Positions 8,291 to 17,353 are shown, numbered from the stretch's first letter. The stretch is 64,000 nt of DNA from an uncultured Prevotellaceae bacterium (GCA_900315105.1 OMXX01000026.1:11485-75484); one strand, 5' to 3'. Notes: generated by a model from the letters alone, not told the origin. Numbers and translations are program-made.

Positions 8291-8460
8291 GGCCTCTCCC
8301 CCCGCCCTCCCCCGTAGGGAGGGAGCCGGAGCGCTCAAAACTAATTAAAAAGTAATTTGAACTATGGAAGATAGTGATAAGATACAAAAAGCAGATTTTA
8401 AGGAGAATGCCCTTTCGCCTTCCGGCTCCCTCCCTACGGGGGAGGGCGGGGGGAGAGGTC
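8291..8460. repeat. Paired 40-nt palindromic element spanning the cobJ-cbiC start
   Basis: The unit at 8291-8330 is intergenic and that at 8421-8460 is its inverted copy with one mismatch. Each unit contains an inner palindrome around CCGTAG/CTACGG. The 90 bases between them contain the cobJ-cbiC ATG at 8364. The right unit is translated as SGSLPTGEGGGRG. A GC-rich stretch (8264-8290) precedes the left unit. Confidence 0.9.
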
Positions 8461-9866
8461 GTGGCCGCCTCTTCGTCTGCGGCATAGGTCCTGGTTCTCC
8501 AGAAGACATCACACCTGCGGTATTGAAGGCTGTAGGCGAATGTGATGTGGTGGTAGGATATAAATATTACTTCCAGTTTATTGAGCCTTATCTTCGTGAG
8601 GGTACGGAATGCGTGGATACTGGAATGAAGAAAGAGCGTGACAGGGCTATTCAGGCATTCGAACTTGCAGAACAAGGCAAGAACGTGTGCGTAATATCAA
8701 GTGGAGATGCAGGTATCTATGGCATGACACCTCTCATCTATGAGATGAAGCGCGAAAGGAACTCGGATGTTGAGATTGTTTCATATCCGGGGATAAGTGC
8801 CTTCCAAAAGGCGGCATCCTTGCTTGGAGCACCTATCGGGCATGACTTCTGTATAATATCCATGAGCGACCTCATGACTCCTTGGGCTATTATAGAGAAG
8901 AGGATAAAGGCTGCTGCCGTTGGCGATTTCGTGACGGCTATCTATAATCCTAAGAGCCACGGAAGATACTGGCAGTTGTATAGGCTTGTGGAGATTTTCA
9001 GAAAGGAACGCTCGTTTGACACGCCTGTGGGATATGTCCGTCAGGCAGGACGACCAGAACAGCAGATAACGATAACCACTCTTGGGGAGTTCGACCCAGA
9101 GCAGGTGGATATGTTCACTATTGTTATAATCGGCAATAGCCAGTCGTATGAGTGGAATGGGAAGTTTATCACGCCTCGTGGATATTATCGAGAGACCAAT
9201 GATGATTCGCAAGACACGAATGTTGGTCAGGGGATAATGATAAAATCCTTTGCTACTATCCGTAAGGAACTGAAGAATCCTGATATTCCTATTTGGAAGC
9301 TATGGCCGATGCTTCATGCTATTCATACCACAGCTGATTTCGATATGGAAGGTCTGTTGTGGCTTGATGATGAGGCTACGGCAAAGTTATATGCGAAGGT
9401 GCAGAGCGGAGATCTGAAATGCATAGTTACAGATGTGACTATGGCGGCAAGCGGTATTCGCAAAGGCGCTTTGCAGAGACTGGGCATAGAGGTGGTCTGC
9501 TATATAAATGATCCTCGTGGTGCGGAGATGGCAAAGACACTCGGCATTACCCGTGCTCAGGCAGGAATGAGACTTGCTGCCGAGGAACATCCAGATGCCT
9601 TGTATGTGTTTGGAAATGCTCCGACCGCCTTGCTGGAATTGTGTGACCTTGCCCGAAAGGGAAAGTGTCATCCTGCCGGAATAATAGGTGCTCCTGTAGG
9701 CTTTGTTCATGTGGAGGAAAGCAAGCATGCAGCCAAGGCTTTGCGTGATATTCCGAAGATAATAATTGACGGAAGGAAAGGTGGTAGTAACCTTGCCGCC
9801 ACGCTTGTAAACTCTGTCCTCACATACGATGATGCAGAACAGCTGAGGCCGGGGAGGGATGTATAG
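8364..9866 (+). CDS. Fusion of precorrin-3B C17-methyltransferase (CobJ/CbiH) and precorrin-8X methylmutase (CbiC/CobH)
   Basis: The product is a 500-residue two-domain enzyme of corrin-ring synthesis. Residues 36-265 form a CobJ/CbiH-type SAM methyltransferase (LFVCGIGPGSPEDITPAV, SSGDAGIYGM, YNPKSHGR) that performs ring contraction and C17 methylation. Residues about 285-500 are a CbiC/CobH methylmutase (MLHAIHTTADFDMEGL, VTDVTMAASGI, FGNAPTALLEL, PVGFVHVEESK), whose histidine shifts a methyl group from C11 to C12. Residues 1-35 are not family sequence: 1-16 come from the spacer of the paired repeat and 17-32 are its right unit. No start codon lies between the repeat and the domain, so the extension must be translated. 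Confidence 0.95.
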   Translation: MEDSDKIQKADFKENALSPSGSLPTGEGGGRGRGRLFVCGIGPGSPEDITPAVLKAVGECDVVVGYKYYFQFIEPYLREGTECVDTGMKKERDRAIQAFELAEQGKNVCVISSGDAGIYGMTPLIYEMKRERNSDVEIVSYPGISAFQKAASLLGAPIGHDFCIISMSDLMTPWAIIEKRIKAAAVGDFVTAIYNPKSHGRYWQLYRLVEIFRKERSFDTPVGYVRQAGRPEQQITITTLGEFDPEQVDMFTIVIIGNSQSYEWNGKFITPRGYYRETNDDSQDTNVGQGIMIKSFATIRKELKNPDIPIWKLWPMLHAIHTTADFDMEGLLWLDDEATAKLYAKVQSGDLKCIVTDVTMAASGIRKGALQRLGIEVVCYINDPRGAEMAKTLGITRAQAGMRLAAEEHPDALYVFGNAPTALLELCDLARKGKCHPAGIIGAPVGFVHVEESKHAAKALRDIPKIIIDGRKGGSNLAATLVNSVLTYDDAEQLRPGRDV

Positions 9867-9885
9867 TCCCCAAGATTGGGGACTA
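9864..9885. repeat. Perfect 10-bp hairpin at the cobJ-cbiC stop codon
   Basis: TAGTCCCCAA and TTGGGGACTA are separated by two bases. The first TAG is the stop codon of the preceding gene. An ATTGATAATTAATAATTGATAAT repeat-like spacer follows up to the cbiET start. No T-tract follows, so it is more likely a small palindromic repeat than a terminator. Confidence 0.6.
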
Positions 9886-9906
9886 ATTGATAATTAATAA
9901 TTGATA

Positions 9907-11085
9907 ATGGGAAGGCAGTCAAAATATGTGGTTATTGGCATAACCGATTCCCGCCACCAATGGTTTCCTCCTGAGGTGATGGAGGTAATCAAGGCTGGGA
10001 AGGTGTTTTCGGGTGGAAAGAGACATCACGAGATAATGATGGATTTCCTTCCTGAGGATGCCGTGTGGATAGATATCACAGTACCGTTGAGCGAGGTATT
10101 TAAGCAATACGAGCAGTATGATGATATCGTGGCGTTTGCTTCAGGAGATCCTTTGTTCTTTGGCTTTGCCAATACGATCCAAAGGGAATGTCCAGGATGC
10201 GAGATGAAGGTATATCCTTCTTTCAATTCCCTTCAGATGCTTGCTCATAGGATGTGCCTTCCATATCATGATATGCACGTTGTTTCCCTGACTGGAAGAC
10301 CTTGGGATAAGTTTGATGAGGCTCTTATTAATGGAGAGCCGCTTATCGGAGTATTGACAGATAAAAAGAATACCCCACAGGCTATCTGGCAGAGGATGCA
10401 GGATTATGGTTATACCAATTATACTATGACCATAGGCGAGAATTTAGGGAATGAGGAAAAGGAAAGGATTTATGAGGCCCCCTGCCCCCCAAGGGGGAGT
10501 TTAAATTGCCTTATCTTGCAAAAGACGAGTACTCATCCTCGCCCTTTCGGAATACCAGAGGCGGAATTTCATCTGCTGAACGGAAGGGCAAAGATGATAA
10601 CGAAGATGCCGATAAGGCTGATGTCTTTGTCTATGATGCAGTTGCGAGAGCGAAAGACGATGTGGGATGTGGGCTTTTGCACAGGAAGCGTGAGCATAGA
10701 GGCAAAGTTACAGTTCCCTCATCTGAAGATAACTGCATTTGAGGTGCGTGAAGAGGGTAGGGTACTCATGGAGATAAACTCTCGTAAGTTTGGTACTCCC
10801 GGCATAGATGCTGTGATTGGCGATTTCCTTCAGCTTGACCTTTCCGACTATCCAAAGCCTGATGCCGTCTTTATAGGAGGACATGGCGGTAAACTTCCGG
10901 AGATGATGGAAAAGATATATTCGGAATTGACGGAAGGAGGCGTGATAGTGATGAATACCGTGGTTCAGTCGAGCTATGATGCCTTTATGGAATCAGCCAA
11001 GAAACTGAACATGACACTTGAGGAACCGGTCCGCATAGCTTTGGACGACTTTAACCCAATAACAATTCTAAAAGCAACGAAATGA
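9907..11085 (+). CDS. CbiE-CbiT fusion (precorrin-6Y C5,15-methyltransferase, decarboxylating; CobL type)
   Basis: The protein methylates C5 and C15 of the ring and decarboxylates the acetate at C12. The first half is a CbiE-type tetrapyrrole methylase (SGDPLFFGFANTI, SFNSLQMLAHR, SLTGRPWDKFDEAL). The second half is a CbiT SAM methyltransferase (MWDVGFCTGSVSIEAKLQFP, DAVFIGGHGGKLPEMM). I prefer the ATG at 9907 (MGRQSKYVVIG) to an in-frame TTG at 9901. Between the domains, APCPPRGSLNCLIL is encoded by a single G/C palindrome at 10478-10500, extending the linker. The stop overlaps the start of the next gene (ATGA). Confidence 0.95.
   Translation: MGRQSKYVVIGITDSRHQWFPPEVMEVIKAGKVFSGGKRHHEIMMDFLPEDAVWIDITVPLSEVFKQYEQYDDIVAFASGDPLFFGFANTIQRECPGCEMKVYPSFNSLQMLAHRMCLPYHDMHVVSLTGRPWDKFDEALINGEPLIGVLTDKKNTPQAIWQRMQDYGYTNYTMTIGENLGNEEKERIYEAPCPPRGSLNCLILQKTSTHPRPFGIPEAEFHLLNGRAKMITKMPIRLMSLSMMQLRERKTMWDVGFCTGSVSIEAKLQFPHLKITAFEVREEGRVLMEINSRKFGTPGIDAVIGDFLQLDLSDYPKPDAVFIGGHGGKLPEMMEKIYSELTEGGVIVMNTVVQSSYDAFMESAKKLNMTLEEPVRIALDDFNPITILKATK
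10478..10500. repeat. Single G/C palindrome in the cbiE-cbiT linker
   Basis: GCCCCCCAAGGGGGAG and flanks resemble the arms of the 20738-20878 element. It is followed by TTTAAATTGCCTTATCTTGC, loosely like the interior of the cobD element. No second arm is seen, so it may be a decayed copy. The reading frame is preserved. Confidence 0.65.
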
Positions 11086-12836
11086 TAGTAGCGGTAAACG
11101 ATAAAGGACGTGAGATTGCATCAAAGTTGGCTCTAAAGCTAAATGATGAAATCTGCCAGTTGGGTGATATAGAATCAAGATGGAATACGGAAAAGCATAT
11201 CATCTTCATAGGTGCTATGGGTATCTGCGTGCGAAGTATAGCTCCTTTCATAAAGGACAAGCATACTGATCCTGCTGTGGTATGTGTTGATTCTTTGGGC
11301 AAGAATGTCATTTCCGTTCTTTCAGGTCATGTGGGTGGTGCTAATGAATTGACATCACGTATTGCTGAAATCCTGAAGGCAAATCCTGTCATTACTACTC
11401 AGAGTGATCTTGAAGGACTCTGGGCTTTGGATACTATTGCTGATAGATTCGGGTGGGTTTTGCCTCAGGAGAATATCAATAAGGAAATTGCTTGTTTTGT
11501 TGCTGGACAGCCAACGGCTCTATATATGGATGTTAGAGATGAGGGTACGGAATATCTCTTATCTACTCTTCCAAAGCACGTTACGGTGGTGGAAAAGCTG
11601 AGTGAGATAACATCAGATAAATACAAACTTGCAATTATCGTGTCGCCTTTGGATGAGATTCTTGATGATGATATTCTATGCGTTCAGTATGTTCCGCGTT
11701 GTGTTCACGTAGGGCTTGGACTTGCGCATCAGGCAGAACCTGTTGAACAGGTGGTAAGCGAGGTGTTCACGGCTATTGGCATGGCTGGTATTTTCGCAGA
11801 GAGTATCGTAGATTTTAATACTATAGACCTAAAGGCTGACGAACCTGTTGTGAAGTTCCTTCAGGAAGAAGGGTATAAGTTCAATTTCTATTCATCCGAA
11901 CAGCTTGCCGAGGTTGACGTTCCGAATCCGAGCGCTACGGTTAGCAAACACGTAGGAACTCCGAGTGTGTGTGAGGCATCTGTTCTTATTGGTGGAGGGA
12001 AAATCTTGCTTCCAAAGCAGAAAGGACAGAACTGGACAGTCGCAGCCTCCGTTCGGGCGGTAGCGGCCTCTCTTCCTCACATCGAAATCGTTGGTGCTGG
12101 TCCTGGTGATCCCGAACTTATTAGCGTGCGTGGAAAGAGATTCCTTGAGAATGCGGATTTGATACTCTATGCAGGAAGTCTTGTGCCAAAGGAACTGACA
12201 TATTATGCCAAGGCAGGTGCTACGGTTCGCTCTTCTGCCGATATGGATTTGGAGGAGCAGTTTGAGTTGATGAAGGAGTTTTACGACAAGGGCAAGCAGA
12301 TTGTGCGATTGCATACTGGCGACCCTTGTATCTATGGAGCGATACAGGAACAGATGGCATTTTTTGATAAATACGGAATGGACTATCACATAACTCCTGG
12401 TATTTCATCATTCCTTGCCGCAGCTGCCGAACTGAGAAGTCAGTTTACTATTCCTGAGCGTTGCCAGACTATCATTCTCACTCGTGGTGAAGGTCGTACT
12501 CCTATGCCGGAGAAGGAGAAATTGCACCTGTTGGCTTCACATCAGAGCACGATGTGCATATTCCTCTCTGCTTCTCTTGTAGAACAGGTGCAGAGCGAAC
12601 TCCTTGAGGGAGGTTATAAGCCCGAAACCCCTGTTGCTTGCTGCTATAAACTGACATGGAAGGATCAGAGAATATATCGTGGGCGGCTAAAGGATCTTGC
12701 GAAGATAATGAAGGAGAATCATCTCACTCTCACTACGATGATTGTTGTGGGAGACGCTATTGATAATCGTGAAGGGCTGAGCAAACTGTATGACGGGAAG
12801 TTCACGCATTTATTTAGAACGGCAGCCCCTAACTAG
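11082..12836 (+). CDS. CbiG-CbiF fusion (cobalt-precorrin-5A hydrolase + precorrin-4 C11-methyltransferase)
   Basis: This 584-residue fusion joins two consecutive steps of the anaerobic route. Residues 1-325 are CbiG, which opens the ring lactone and releases acetaldehyde (FIGAMGICVRSIAPFIKDK, VLSGHVGGANELTSRIA, HVGLGLAHQAEP). Residues 331-584 are CbiF/CobM, the C11 methyltransferase (IEIVGAGPGDPELISVRG, LHTGDPCIYGAIQEQ, TPGISSFLAAAAELRSQFT, ILTRGEGRTPMPE). The start overlaps the cbiET stop by four bases. The stop codon TAG at 12834 abuts the next palindromic pair. Presence of CbiG identifies the pathway as the early-cobalt anaerobic type. Confidence 0.96.
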   Translation: MIVAVNDKGREIASKLALKLNDEICQLGDIESRWNTEKHIIFIGAMGICVRSIAPFIKDKHTDPAVVCVDSLGKNVISVLSGHVGGANELTSRIAEILKANPVITTQSDLEGLWALDTIADRFGWVLPQENINKEIACFVAGQPTALYMDVRDEGTEYLLSTLPKHVTVVEKLSEITSDKYKLAIIVSPLDEILDDDILCVQYVPRCVHVGLGLAHQAEPVEQVVSEVFTAIGMAGIFAESIVDFNTIDLKADEPVVKFLQEEGYKFNFYSSEQLAEVDVPNPSATVSKHVGTPSVCEASVLIGGGKILLPKQKGQNWTVAASVRAVAASLPHIEIVGAGPGDPELISVRGKRFLENADLILYAGSLVPKELTYYAKAGATVRSSADMDLEEQFELMKEFYDKGKQIVRLHTGDPCIYGAIQEQMAFFDKYGMDYHITPGISSFLAAAAELRSQFTIPERCQTIILTRGEGRTPMPEKEKLHLLASHQSTMCIFLSASLVEQVQSELLEGGYKPETPVACCYKLTWKDQRIYRGRLKDLAKIMKENHLTLTTMIVVGDAIDNREGLSKLYDGKFTHLFRTAAPN

Positions 12837-12976
12837 ACCTACCCCCTCACCCCTCCCATAAAGGGAGGGGAGTAGATAGTATAAATTCAGAAAAAGTAGC
12901 CATATATGCATCAACCACAGGAAGGAAATAATGTAACTACTCCCCTCATTTTATGGGAGGGGCAAGGGGGTGGGTC
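12836..12976. repeat. Paired palindromic element spanning the cbiJ-cbiD start
   Basis: The arms 12836-12877 and 12936-12976 are inverted near-copies, each with a CTCCC...GGGAG inner palindrome. The spacer begins AGTATAAATTC after AGTAGAT, which is the reverse of the ACTATCTA motif seen in the cobD and cobI/btuF elements. The ATG of the next gene (12906) lies between the arms; the right arm is translated as LILWEGQGGG. Confidence 0.8.
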
Positions 12977-14699
12977 TCTCCTCATCTTCGGCGGCACAAC
13001 CGAGGGCCGACTTGCTGTGGATGTATGCGAGCAAGCAGGAAAACCTTTTTATTATTCCACAAAAGGCGACTTGCAGAAAGTGGATATGCACAACGGAGTA
13101 CATATAACTGGGGCTATGACTGCTGATGATATCGTGGCATTCTGTAAGGAACATAAGGTCGGGTGTATCGTTGATGCTGCTCATCCTTTTGCAGAGAATC
13201 TGCATAAGACTATTGATGAGGCACGAAAGGTACTAAGTATTAATGTTATCCGACTTCAGCGTGTCTTTCCTGAGCATATCAAAGGTGTGGAATATTGTTC
13301 TGATTATGATGATGCCATAAACAAAATTCGTGAGGCAAAAGTCGAGAAGTTGCTTGCTCTTACAGGGGCAAATACAATTAAGAAATTACGGCAGACAAAA
13401 GCCATTTTTAGAATATTGAATCGTCCTGAGAGTATTTCTCTGGCAAAAGTTGCAGGGCTTTCGGAGAATCAACTCATCTTCTATAACGAATCGCTTGAAA
13501 TTCCGTCTATTGAGGATGAAAAGAAAGTGATGAGCGAGGTGGGATGTGATTCTATCATAACAAAGGAGAGTGGTGAGAGTGGCGGTTTTGAGGTTAAGGT
13601 AAAGGTTGCCTTTGAACTTGGATTGAAAGTGTTTGTTGTTGAGCATCCGCAGTTGCCAAAAGATTGGATTACCGTTACAGGGAAATATGGATTGCGTAGG
13701 GTGATAGAGCATCTTATGCCCGATTTCTTTCCTTTAAAAACTGGTTTTACAACAGGTGCTTGTGCTACGGCTGCAACAAAGGCGGCTGCTCTGTCACTTC
13801 TTTTTGATGAATCTCCCGAAGAGGTTCATTTTGCCTTGCCAGATGGCGAGATAATGACGATACCTGTGACATACGAGGCTAAAGGTGTTGCTTCTGTAAT
13901 AAAGGATAGTAGCGACGATCCTGATGTTACGAAGGGTTGTAAGATAACCTCTACCGTAACTCTTGAAAAGCGTGATGGTTTCAGCGTGACGTTTTTGCAA
14001 GGCGAAGGAGTAGGGAAGGTGACACTTCCCGGACTTGGAATACCTATTGGTGGTCCTGCCGTTAATCCTACCCCAAGGAATATGATAGAGAATGAGCTGC
14101 GAGCCCTTGAAGATAATGCCATTTATGATGTCACAATCTCCGTCGAAAACGGCGCAGAACTTGCCCTAAAGACCTTTAATCACAAGGTTGGTGTAGTTGG
14201 CGGAATAAGCATCATCGGAACTTCTGGTATAGTCTCTCCGCTATCGAATGAGGCTTTCGTACAAAGTATTCGTCGTGAACTTGATGTTGCATGGGCCATC
14301 GGTTGCAGAACTATCGGTTTAGTGGCTGGAATGAAGAGCGAGAAGGCTCTTGAAGGCATTCGTTGTGTACATTATGGCAACTTCGTAGGGGAGGCGTTGA
14401 AGGCTGCTCGGGAGGTTGGATTTGAAGATGTGCATATTGCGATAATGATAGGCAAGGCGGTAAAGCTTGCTGAAGGACATCTTGATACTCATTCGCATAA
14501 GGTGCTTATGAATCAGGTGTTTATCAGAAAAGTTGCAGAAGGTCTCGGCTTGGAATATAAAGAGGTTGATATGGCGCGTGACCTCTGGAACACAATGCCG
14601 CCCGCTTTCTTTGAAGAGATAAGACGACTATGCTACGAGACTTGTAGAACGGTATTTCCGCAAGGAACATTGAATATTCATCTTGTAAAGAACGATTAA
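12906..14699 (+). CDS. CbiJ-CbiD fusion (precorrin-6A reductase + cobalt-precorrin-5B C1-methyltransferase)
   Basis: Residues 25-275 form CbiJ/CobK, the NADPH-dependent reductase of the macrocycle (LLIFGGTTEGRLAVDV, VDAAHPFAENLHKTIDEA, ALTGANTIKKLR). Residues 276-597 form CbiD, the C1 methyltransferase (LKTGFTTGACATAATKAAAL, LPGLGIPIGGPAVNPTPR, IIGTSGIVSPLS). Residues 1-24 are encoded by the spacer and right arm of the 12836-12976 element and replace the usual short CbiJ N-terminus. The two activities are not consecutive, but physical coupling of cob enzymes is common. The following permease starts two bases after the stop codon. Confidence 0.95.
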   Translation: MHQPQEGNNVTTPLILWEGQGGGSLLIFGGTTEGRLAVDVCEQAGKPFYYSTKGDLQKVDMHNGVHITGAMTADDIVAFCKEHKVGCIVDAAHPFAENLHKTIDEARKVLSINVIRLQRVFPEHIKGVEYCSDYDDAINKIREAKVEKLLALTGANTIKKLRQTKAIFRILNRPESISLAKVAGLSENQLIFYNESLEIPSIEDEKKVMSEVGCDSIITKESGESGGFEVKVKVAFELGLKVFVVEHPQLPKDWITVTGKYGLRRVIEHLMPDFFPLKTGFTTGACATAATKAAALSLLFDESPEEVHFALPDGEIMTIPVTYEAKGVASVIKDSSDDPDVTKGCKITSTVTLEKRDGFSVTFLQGEGVGKVTLPGLGIPIGGPAVNPTPRNMIENELRALEDNAIYDVTISVENGAELALKTFNHKVGVVGGISIIGTSGIVSPLSNEAFVQSIRRELDVAWAIGCRTIGLVAGMKSEKALEGIRCVHYGNFVGEALKAAREVGFEDVHIAIMIGKAVKLAEGHLDTHSHKVLMNQVFIRKVAEGLGLEYKEVDMARDLWNTMPPAFFEEIRRLCYETCRTVFPQGTLNIHLVKND

Positions 14700-14701
14700 T
14701 T

Positions 14702-15757
14702 ATGACGCAACCTCACATAGGCAAAAAAGACTATATAAAGAACTCCTCTTTGGGGGGCGTGGGGGCTTTGTTTTTTTCCATCCCCCTCTTCCTTCTTCTC
14801 AACCTCGCCGTTGGTTCTGTCTCAATCCCTCTTGATGCCGTGTTCAGCATCCTGATGGGAGGTGATTGTGATAATGAAGTGTGGACGAATATTGTGCTCC
14901 ATACTCGTTTGCCACAGGCTCTTACGGCTATAGCCTGTGGCTCGGGACTTGCTGTTGCCGGACTTATGCTACAGACGGTATTCCATAATCCGCTTGCCGG
15001 TCCTTCGGTTCTCGGCATTTCTTCTGCAGCAAGTCTTGGTGTGGCGTTTCTTGTTCTGATGTCTGGAAGTATAGGTTGGCATATTGTTTCGTCCTTTGGA
15101 TTCTTCGGCAATACAGCCCTTACTCTTTCGGCTGTCATAGGAGCATTATCGGCTATGGCACTTATAGTGTTCCTCTCTCAACGAGTTCACGGTAACGTGA
15201 CACTTTTGATAGTTGGTGTTATGATAGGATATATCGCATCTGCAATTATTGGTGTGCTGAAATATTTCAGTAGCGAGGAAGATGTTCGTGCCTATGTTGT
15301 GTGGGGATTGGGAAGTTTCGCTCGTGTCACAGGAGGACAAGTATGGGTGTTCCTCGGACTCGTCTTGGCTGTTCTTCCTTTCGGAATGTTATTGGCAAAA
15401 TCCTTGAATATGCTTCTGCTTGGCGAACAATATGCCACTAATCTTGGTCTTAATATCTCTCGTGCTCGTACGCAGATAATCATAGTTGCAGGTATGCTTA
15501 CGGCTATTGTAACCGCCTATTGTGGTCCTATAATGTTCCTCGGACTTGCCGTTCCGCATATCTGTCGAGGCATTTTCCGAACGGCTGACCATCGCATTCT
15601 CCTTCCCGGAACATTATTGTGCGGAGCATCCCTTGCCCTTGTATGTAATCTCATAGCGAGACTGCCGGGAATGGAAGGTGCTTTGCCTGTCAATTCCGTT
15701 ACTTCGCTTATTGGTGCCCCAATAGCTTTGTGGATATTGTTGAAGAGGAAGAAATAA
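14702..15757 (+). CDS. FecCD/BtuC-type ABC transporter permease
   Basis: This 351-residue inner-membrane permease of the iron-chelate/cobalamin family probably moves corrinoid from BtuF-like protein into the cytoplasm. Family motifs include LPQALTAIACGSGLAVAGL, MLQTVFHNPLAGPSVLGIS and FLGLAVPHICRGIF; about nine or ten membrane spans are visible. Residues 14-22 (NSSLGGVGA) come from a G-rich palindrome-like sequence at 14740-14770 placed just before the first span. The binding protein is probably the lipoprotein at 19605-20816, encoded in another operon. The ATPase subunit is not in the window. Confidence 0.9.
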   Translation: MTQPHIGKKDYIKNSSLGGVGALFFSIPLFLLLNLAVGSVSIPLDAVFSILMGGDCDNEVWTNIVLHTRLPQALTAIACGSGLAVAGLMLQTVFHNPLAGPSVLGISSAASLGVAFLVLMSGSIGWHIVSSFGFFGNTALTLSAVIGALSAMALIVFLSQRVHGNVTLLIVGVMIGYIASAIIGVLKYFSSEEDVRAYVVWGLGSFARVTGGQVWVFLGLVLAVLPFGMLLAKSLNMLLLGEQYATNLGLNISRARTQIIIVAGMLTAIVTAYCGPIMFLGLAVPHICRGIFRTADHRILLPGTLLCGASLALVCNLIARLPGMEGALPVNSVTSLIGAPIALWILLKRKK

Positions 15758-15760
15758 GGC

Positions 15761-15938
15761 GGCCTCTCCCCCCGCCCTCCCCCGTAGGGAGGGAGCCGGA
15801 AGACGATGGGAGAATCGCTTATAGATGGTAAAAGAATGTTTGTTTAAATTAATAAATGGCAAATGAAAAATCATTTAACAAATAACATATTTTCGCCTTC
15901 CGGCTCCCTCCCTACGGGGGAGGGCGGGGGGAGAGGCC
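15761..15938. repeat. Paired 40-nt palindromic element (perfect inverted copies) spanning the cobB start
   Basis: Units 15761-15800 and 15899-15938 are perfect reverse complements over 40 bases. The left unit is identical to that at 8291-8330. The 98-base spacer differs completely from the spacer at 8331-8420, yet also contains the start codon of the following gene (15863). The right unit is translated in frame as SGSLPTGEGGGRG. Confidence 0.92.
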
Positions 15939-17353
15939 GCTCTTTCCTCATCGGCGCAGCCACATCAAATAGTGGAAAGACCACATTCACTATGGGATTG
16001 CTTCGTGCTTTGCGTGATAGGGGGTTGAAGGTGCAGCCTTATAAATGTGGACCTGACTATATTGATACTATGTTTCATGAGATTGCCTCTGGTCGGGAAT
16101 CCGTGAACCTTGATACCTATATGGCATCTGATGAACATGTTAAGGAGGTGTTCCAACGCTATGGGGAGGATGCGGATGTGCGTATTGTTGAGGGAGTAAT
16201 GGGATTATTTGATGGATATGATAAGTCGAAAGGCTCAAGTGCGGAGATTGCCATGTTGCTTGACATTCCAGTCATCCTTGTAGTAAATGCCAAGTCTGTA
16301 GCATATTCTGTAGCTCCTTTGATATATGGTTTCAAGCATTTCAATCCAAAGCTGAAGATTGCAGGAGTCGTGTTTAATATGGTGGCTTCTGAGAATCATT
16401 TCTCCTTTCTCAAGCAGGCTTGCGAGGATGCTGGTGTGCCTTGTCTTGGGTATATGCTTCGCAATCGTGACCTTATAATTCCTGGTCGTCATCTCGGACT
16501 TACAATCGAGGCAAGGGAAGAGACAGAGGAACTAATAAGGCTTGCGGCGAAGGAAGTGGAGGCGCATGTAGGGTGGCCTCTCCCCCCGCCCTCTCCCGTA
16601 GAGAGGGAGCCGATTCGAGAACGGGAGCAAATCAAAGAGGATAAAGTGTCGATAGGTTTATCGCCTTCCGGCTCCCTCCCTACGGAGGGAAGTCCGATGT
16701 TGATAACATCGGAGTATGTGAAAAGCGGGGGGAGAGGCCATCTTATCGCCATCGCCAAAGATTCTGCCTTTAATTTCACATATCGTGCTAATATAGATGC
16801 TCTTCGTGAACTTGGGGAAATCATTTTCTTCTCTCCTCTGAATGATGAGAGAATGCCCGATTGCGATTTGCTATATCTCCCTGGAGGCTATCCTGAGTTG
16901 TTCGCTTCTGATCTTACAAATAATGCCTCTATGCGTGAAAGCATCAAGGCATTTGCAGATAAGGGAGGGCGTATCTTTGCCGAGTGTGGAGGTTTTATGT
17001 ATCTCTGTAATGATATTGACGGAATCCCGATGTGCGGAGTCTTTCCTTTCTCTGCAACTATGATGGATGCAAAGCTACATCTCGGCTATCGTCAGTTATG
17101 TAACATTAAACTCTCAACACTAAACCCTAAACTCGCAAAGGGCCATGAGTTCCACTATTCTTCCGTTATAGAGCCGGATACCCTTCCTGAAGGGATAGTC
17201 AGGAAACAATGCCAGATGTCAGCAAAGGGCAAAGCAGTTGATACAGCCTTATATCATTACAAGAATGTTCTTGCCGGCTATACCCATTGGTATTGGGCAG
17301 AAACAGGATTTATGGAAATTATGGCTATGTTTCAAGGACGAGAAGAAAAGTGA
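15863..17353 (+). CDS. cobB: Cobyrinic acid a,c-diamide synthase (CobB/CbiA) with repeat-encoded segments
   Basis: CobB/CbiA amidates the a and c carboxylates of (cobalt-)cobyrinic acid with ATP and glutamine. The N-terminal domain has the P-loop IGAATSNSGKTTFTM (about residues 30-44), and the C-terminal glutaminase domain has Cys375 in FAECGGFMYL. At 496 residues it is longer than typical, because residues 11-26 derive from one 40-nt palindromic unit and residues 238-292 from two more in inverted orientation. Another short repeat gives LSTLNPKLAK near residue 420. The mid insert falls between the two domains, where a linker could tolerate it. The start ATG lies between the arms of the upstream pair. 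Confidence 0.94.
   Translation: MKNHLTNNIFSPSGSLPTGEGGGRGRSFLIGAATSNSGKTTFTMGLLRALRDRGLKVQPYKCGPDYIDTMFHEIASGRESVNLDTYMASDEHVKEVFQRYGEDADVRIVEGVMGLFDGYDKSKGSSAEIAMLLDIPVILVVNAKSVAYSVAPLIYGFKHFNPKLKIAGVVFNMVASENHFSFLKQACEDAGVPCLGYMLRNRDLIIPGRHLGLTIEAREETEELIRLAAKEVEAHVGWPLPPPSPVEREPIREREQIKEDKVSIGLSPSGSLPTEGSPMLITSEYVKSGGRGHLIAIAKDSAFNFTYRANIDALRELGEIIFFSPLNDERMPDCDLLYLPGGYPELFASDLTNNASMRESIKAFADKGGRIFAECGGFMYLCNDIDGIPMCGVFPFSATMMDAKLHLGYRQLCNIKLSTLNPKLAKGHEFHYSSVIEPDTLPEGIVRKQCQMSAKGKAVDTALYHYKNVLAGYTHWYWAETGFMEIMAMFQGREEK
16575..16739. repeat. Inverted pair of 40-nt units inside cobB, with a nested insertion
   Basis: The left unit (16575-16613) and right unit (16667-16739) are inverted relatives of the 15761/15899 units. 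The right one is split after CTACGG by about 36 extra bases holding the perfect hairpin CCGATGTTGATAACATCGG, after which the unit resumes with CGGGGGGAGAGGCC. All 165 bases remain in the cobB frame. Confidence 0.85.
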
